This document shows, piece by piece, positions 61,034 through 64,000 of a stretch of 64,000 nucleotides of DNA; within the stretch, counting starts at the first letter, position 1; each line of letters starts with the position of its first letter. The translations under genes were made by a program, and so were the position numbers. The stretch is from Streptomyces sp. NBC_00690 (GTDB lineage Bacteria > Actinomycetota > Actinomycetes > Streptomycetales > Streptomycetaceae), in assembly GCF_036226685.1 (NCBI RefSeq), contig NZ_CP109009.1, positions 8,769,315-8,833,314 on the forward strand, written 5' to 3'. The notes beneath the pieces are model-generated. The model was not told where the DNA came from and searched no databases. It worked only from the letters and a program-made list of their open reading frames with translations.

Positions 61034-61707
61034 GCTGCTGGGTTGAACAGCTTCCAGTGCCCTTCGGAGACGACCTCGACGCTGCCGTCGGTCACCGTGA
61101 TGGCGGTCTGAGCGTCAATGGCGTATGCCCGGCCGTTCATTCCGGCGGCCCACCTTTCCGCGTCGGCCATGGTGTTGTCGGGACAGCCGGGGCTGTCGAG
61201 GTGCGGGAAGATGGAGAAATCGACGACTCCCAGCGTGCTGTCGTCACCGGTGTGCGGCTTCCAGCCGACGAAGTGCTCCCCGATGCGGGGAGTGAGCACC
61301 ATGCTCCCGGCACTGAGCCCGACGTAGACCGTGTCGCGCAGTGACGGGAAGAGGTCGGCCAGTCCGGATTCCCGCATCCAGTGGCACAGGTACAGGGCGT
61401 CGCCGCCGTTCACCAGCAGGGCGTCTGCCTCTTGGACCCAGGAGACCCAGCGTTCCTTGTCGATGCTGGAAAGTGCGCTCAGCTCCAGCACGCCCACCGA
61501 ATTCCACCCCAACTCGGTCATGGGGCTGGGGGACCGCCCGCTGATGAAGCGCCAGGGCCCGCCCGGATCTCCGTAGGGGCCCCCGTATCCCGCGGTAGGG
61601 ATACAGAGGGCGCTGGCCTCGGCAATCGGTTTGCCCAGGAGATCGACCAGAGCCGCCAGCATGCTGGAGTTCCTGACACCGGAATCGGTAAGGAGAAGCT
61701 TCATCAC
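61030..61707 (-). CDS. peptidase E (S51 family) protein
   Basis: A 225-residue S51-type peptidase or cyanophycinase-like protein. The N-terminus is KLLLTDSGVRNSSMLAALV. NGGDALYLCHWM and the nucleophile elbow YVGLSAGSMVLTPRIGEHF (Ser in GLSAGS) are present. Then come GVVDFSIFPHLDSPGCPDN with the expected His region and a C-terminal AITVTDGSVEVVSEGHWKL. Family members cleave Asp-X dipeptides. It is co-transcribed with the 70-residue gene. Confidence 0.85.
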   Translation of the reverse strand: MMKLLLTDSGVRNSSMLAALVDLLGKPIAEASALCIPTAGYGGPYGDPGGPWRFISGRSPSPMTELGWNSVGVLELSALSSIDKERWVSWVQEADALLVNGGDALYLCHWMRESGLADLFPSLRDTVYVGLSAGSMVLTPRIGEHFVGWKPHTGDDSTLGVVDFSIFPHLDSPGCPDNTMADAERWAAGMNGRAYAIDAQTAITVTDGSVEVVSEGHWKLFNPAA

Positions 61708-62436
61708 GCCACCCTAGGACGATGACCACGTCAGCAGCTGCCCGAACGGGGCAGCTGCTGGGCGGACCGGCTGGCCGTTGTCGCCTCGTCCACGTCCGTG
61801 GCGGCAACGGCTGCAAGTAGTCCCTCTGGCGCCGTTTTGGGTGGTCCGGCGAGCAGGCCGGGCCGAAGCCCCAGCCGAGCAGAATCGCCAGATCCTGGCC
61901 CTCGCCTTGAGCCACCGGGTCGAGCACGAGACATCCCCGGGCCCGATTGTCACCCGCCTCCAAGGACTCGGCGCCGTCAGCTGCGGTACAGAGACCAGCA
62001 CCGAAGGCCGGCAAGTGGTGGTCCAGCGCGGGTCGATGTGGTCCAGCCAGGCGTCGCTTACCTGTCAAGTTGCAACATCATCAGAACTCTGACCTGGGAT
62101 GTGGTAGTTGTATCGACTGGAATTCACCCCTCGTGTGACCTGCCACTACACGATTGCCCTTGACCTAATCAGGTCGCTGACCTGGGGTGCGGTATTTCAA
62201 ACGGGAGGCCGTGCTGGAGACTTCCTCGTTGACCATGTAGGCGGCTGCATGGCCGAGGGCGAGGTGGCAGGGCTGGAAGCCAGCACCTGCATTGACCCGT
62301 TCTTTCGACAGACCGAGCCCATCTGAACGCCCAGCATCACTGGGTGCTCCCCGGAATATGGGCGGTGGGTGCAGGTGCCGACATGTCCTCCGCCGTGTCG
62401 GCTGCACGTCGTGGGTCGACGGTACGCACCCGGGTG
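61708..62436. other. decayed region upstream of AAA ATPase remnant
   Basis: No intact gene. A plus-strand frame at about 61860-62090 (EQNRQILALALSHRVEHETS) is weakly coding-like. GACCTGGGATGTGGTA (62091-62106) recurs as GACCTGGGGTGCGGTA (62179-62194). The DNA is likely degraded mobile-element or transfer DNA. Confidence 0.35.
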
Positions 62437-63407
62437 GCGAGATGGAGGTCGGCCTGCGCGGCGGACCAGAAGGCATGATCCACGACGGGGTCAAGGGAAC
62501 CGCGCGGATCCGCCTGCGACTGGAAGCAACCGCAGACCCCCATGACAACGCCTACGAGGCCATCCTGGTACCCGCCGCCCACGGACAACTGTTCTTCAAA
62601 AACGAGACGGTAGAGTTTCACGACACCTCGCGCTTCACCAAGCCGTGGAGCGAATCCCTCGGCCGCGGACACCGCGAGTCGCTGCTCCCTCAAATAGCCG
62701 CTGAAGGACCACGGGGAGGAAGCGGCGTCGCCGGGCACACACTGAGAATCCTGCGGGGCTGCCGGGTCTACCACTTCCATGACACGACCCCCAACGCACC
62801 AGTGAAACAAGCCGGCTACACCTCCGATTCGGAAACCCTGCACCCCGACGCCCGGAACCTGGCCGCCTTCCTTCTCCGCTTGCGGGAGGACCATCCAGCC
62901 GTCTACCAGAAGATCGTGCGCACAGTCCGGTCCGTCGCACCGTTCTTCCGCGACTTCGTCCTGTCCGAAGACACCCAAGAACGGGTGCGCCTGCGGTGGA
63001 AACAAACGGACTCCGACACCGTCTTCCCAGCCGGCGCCCTATCCGACGGCGCCCTGCGCTTCATCTGCCTGACCACGCTCCTGCTCCAGCCAGACCCTCC
63101 GGCGCTCCTGGTCCTCGACGAGCCCGAACTGGGGCTCCACCCGTTCGCAATCACTATCCTCGCGGACATGCTGCGCTCGGCCACCGCCCGCAGCCAGGTC
63201 CTCGCGGCCACCCAGTCCGTCACCCTGCTCGACCAGTTCGACGTCAATGAGCTCGTCGTCGCCGAACGCGTCGACGGTTCAACGCAGTTGCGTCGGCCGG
63301 ACCCCGAGACTCTGACGGCGTGGCTGGAGGCATACTCACTCGGCGACCTGTGGCTGAAAAACCTTCTAGGTGGTCGCCCCGCCCCCGAGCCGGAGCAGCA
63401 AGACTGA
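62437..63407 (+). pseudogene. AAA ATPase (AAA_21/OLD-like), N-terminally truncated
   Basis: From about 62440 the frame reads as the C-terminal two thirds of an ABC/SMC-like ATPase: GQLFFKNETVEFHDTSRFTK, PDARNLAAFLLRLREDHPAV, ALSDGALRFICLTTLLL (signature motif LSDG), PALLVLDEPELGLHPFAITI (Walker B and D-loop) and VLAATQSVTLLDQFDVNELV. The N-terminal Walker A part (normally GPNGSGKSN) is absent; the upstream frame is unrelated. It cannot bind ATP normally. It is followed by a DUF4276 fragment, as in known AAA/DUF4276 defence pairs. Confidence 0.7.
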
Positions 63408-63411
63408 CCGA

Positions 63412-63588
63412 ATGCGACAGATCCACATCCTCGTCGAGGGCCAGACCGAGGAACGCCTCGTTCTCCGAGTCTTCCAACGGGAACTGGCAGACCGTGGGGT
63501 CTGGCTCACTCCGATCGTGCTCAAGACGAGCTGGGCGCCGGGCAGGCCGACCCATTGGGGAGGAGTGAGCAAGTGGTCCAACAAGTAG
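63412..63588 (+). pseudogene. DUF4276 family protein, truncated
   Basis: 58 residues, IHILVEGQTEERLVLRVFQR and ELADRGVWLTPIVLKTSW, match the N-terminus of DUF4276 proteins (TOPRIM-like fold, conserved EGQTE). Family members are about 200 residues; here a stop follows GGVSKWSNK. It is 4 bp after the AAA gene stop, the typical gene pair of a putative defence system, here broken in both halves next to the telomere. Confidence 0.65.
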
Positions 63589-63854
63589 CACAGGAGATCG
63601 GCCGAAAGCCCAACAGCCGAACCGCACCTCCTGCCGGCGGGCAGAAGGCTGGCGAGCACTCCTCCCGCTGAACCCCCAAAGGGGTACCCGTCGATCTCAG
63701 AAGTTCAACCAAAACGACACCTCCAAGATCTGACGCACCCTCACCACAATGATCCGACCCATGACCAAACCAACAGAACCCCCGCCCCTCCTCGCTGCCC
63801 GAAGTAACCGCAACACAAGACAAACTGAAAGCCTCTCAATCCAGAGAAACCCCA
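63589..63854. other. subtelomeric non-coding DNA
   Basis: No gene. A-rich for this genome (AAGTTCAACCAAAACGACAC, CGAAGTAACCGCAACACAAG), without obvious repeats until the hairpin series at 63860. Confidence 0.4.
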
Positions 63855-63859
63855 TACCA

Positions 63860-64000
63860 GAGCACGCCGCGCAGCAGAGTGCTCAGTCCGAAGCGCAGCG
63901 CAGGACACGGGTCGCAGACCCGCCCTGTAGTGTGTTGGGTCGCAGACCCAACCACGGCCGCTTTGCGGCCGCTTCAGCGAAGGGCGCAGCCCGTAGTCAC
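63860..64000. other. candidate telomere: series of GCA-loop hairpins
   Basis: Seven palindromes in 140 bases: GAGCAC/GTGCTC (63860/63879), GCGC-A-GCGC (63893), CGGGTC-GCA-GACCCG (63908), GTTGGGTC-GCA-GACCCAAC (63934), CGGCCGC-TTT-GCGGCCG (63955), CTTC-AGC-GAAG (63972) and GGGC-GCA-GCCC (63982). Streptomyces telomeres fold their 3' overhang into such hairpins with single GCA-type loops. The terminal sequence does not match the widespread archetypal telomere as I remember it, so this would be a non-archetypal type. Whether base 64000 is the physical end cannot be told. Confidence 0.7.

Overview
The window is high-GC actinobacterial DNA, almost certainly from Streptomyces or a close relative. 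The gene families, GTG/TTG starts, ATGA-type stop/start overlaps and the strong G/C bias at third codon positions all point that way. It looks like the outer arm of a linear replicon (chromosome end or large linear plasmid). There is a tap-like/tpg telomere-replication pair plus a TtrA-type helicase at 40.4-46.6 kb. Insertion sequences, truncated genes and frameshifted genes are dense. The last ~150 bases are a run of small hairpins, several with GCA loops, as expected of a Streptomyces telomere.

Layout. 0.6-12.7 kb: accessory genes (PadR/membrane protein pair, H-type lectin, TetR with a decayed nitroreductase, TerD-VWA protein), an IS110-type element, and remnants of an S37 peptidase, a TnsA-like nuclease and plasmid-transfer genes. 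12.7-16.6 kb: a small-HTH gene behind a long non-coding leader with a strong hairpin, then two cold-shock protein genes. 17.2-21.0 kb: an intact IS5-type element, IS remnants and SUKH-like hypothetical genes.

20.9-30.5 kb: an apparently new RiPP-type gene cluster. It has a 37-residue candidate precursor, TfuA-like and YcaO proteins (the pair linked to backbone thioamidation), a SAM methyltransferase, a GpsA-like dehydrogenase, and a small membrane protein coupled to an HTTM (SdpB-like) membrane protein. An HTH-P-loop kinase and a second P-loop kinase are divergently transcribed, next to a DUF1932-type oxidoreductase.

30.6-36.0 kb: a six-gene minus-strand operon. In transcription order it holds a Pycsar-effector-like membrane protein, a Crp/Fnr cyclic-nucleotide-binding regulator, a class III nucleotidyl cyclase with intact catalytic motifs, a 674-residue NTPase-like protein and two small unknown proteins. 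I read it as a second-messenger (Pycsar-like) immunity system with extra components. Together with the RiPP cluster it is the most interesting content here.

36.3-40.2 kb: a duplicated fragment of the 20.4-kb SUKH-like gene, an IS remnant and hypothetical genes. 40.4-46.6 kb: a tap-like gene with an unusual N-terminal half, tpg, and a TtrA-like helicase. 46.6-64.0 kb: subtelomeric accessory DNA with hypothetical genes, a GIY-YIG-like protein, a secreted protein, an HTH regulator, an IS5-type element with a passenger gene inside its inverted repeats, a STAND/TPR ATPase, a peptidase E operon, a truncated AAA ATPase/DUF4276 defence pair, and the putative telomere. All functional calls come from reading translated sequence by eye; no database search was run.
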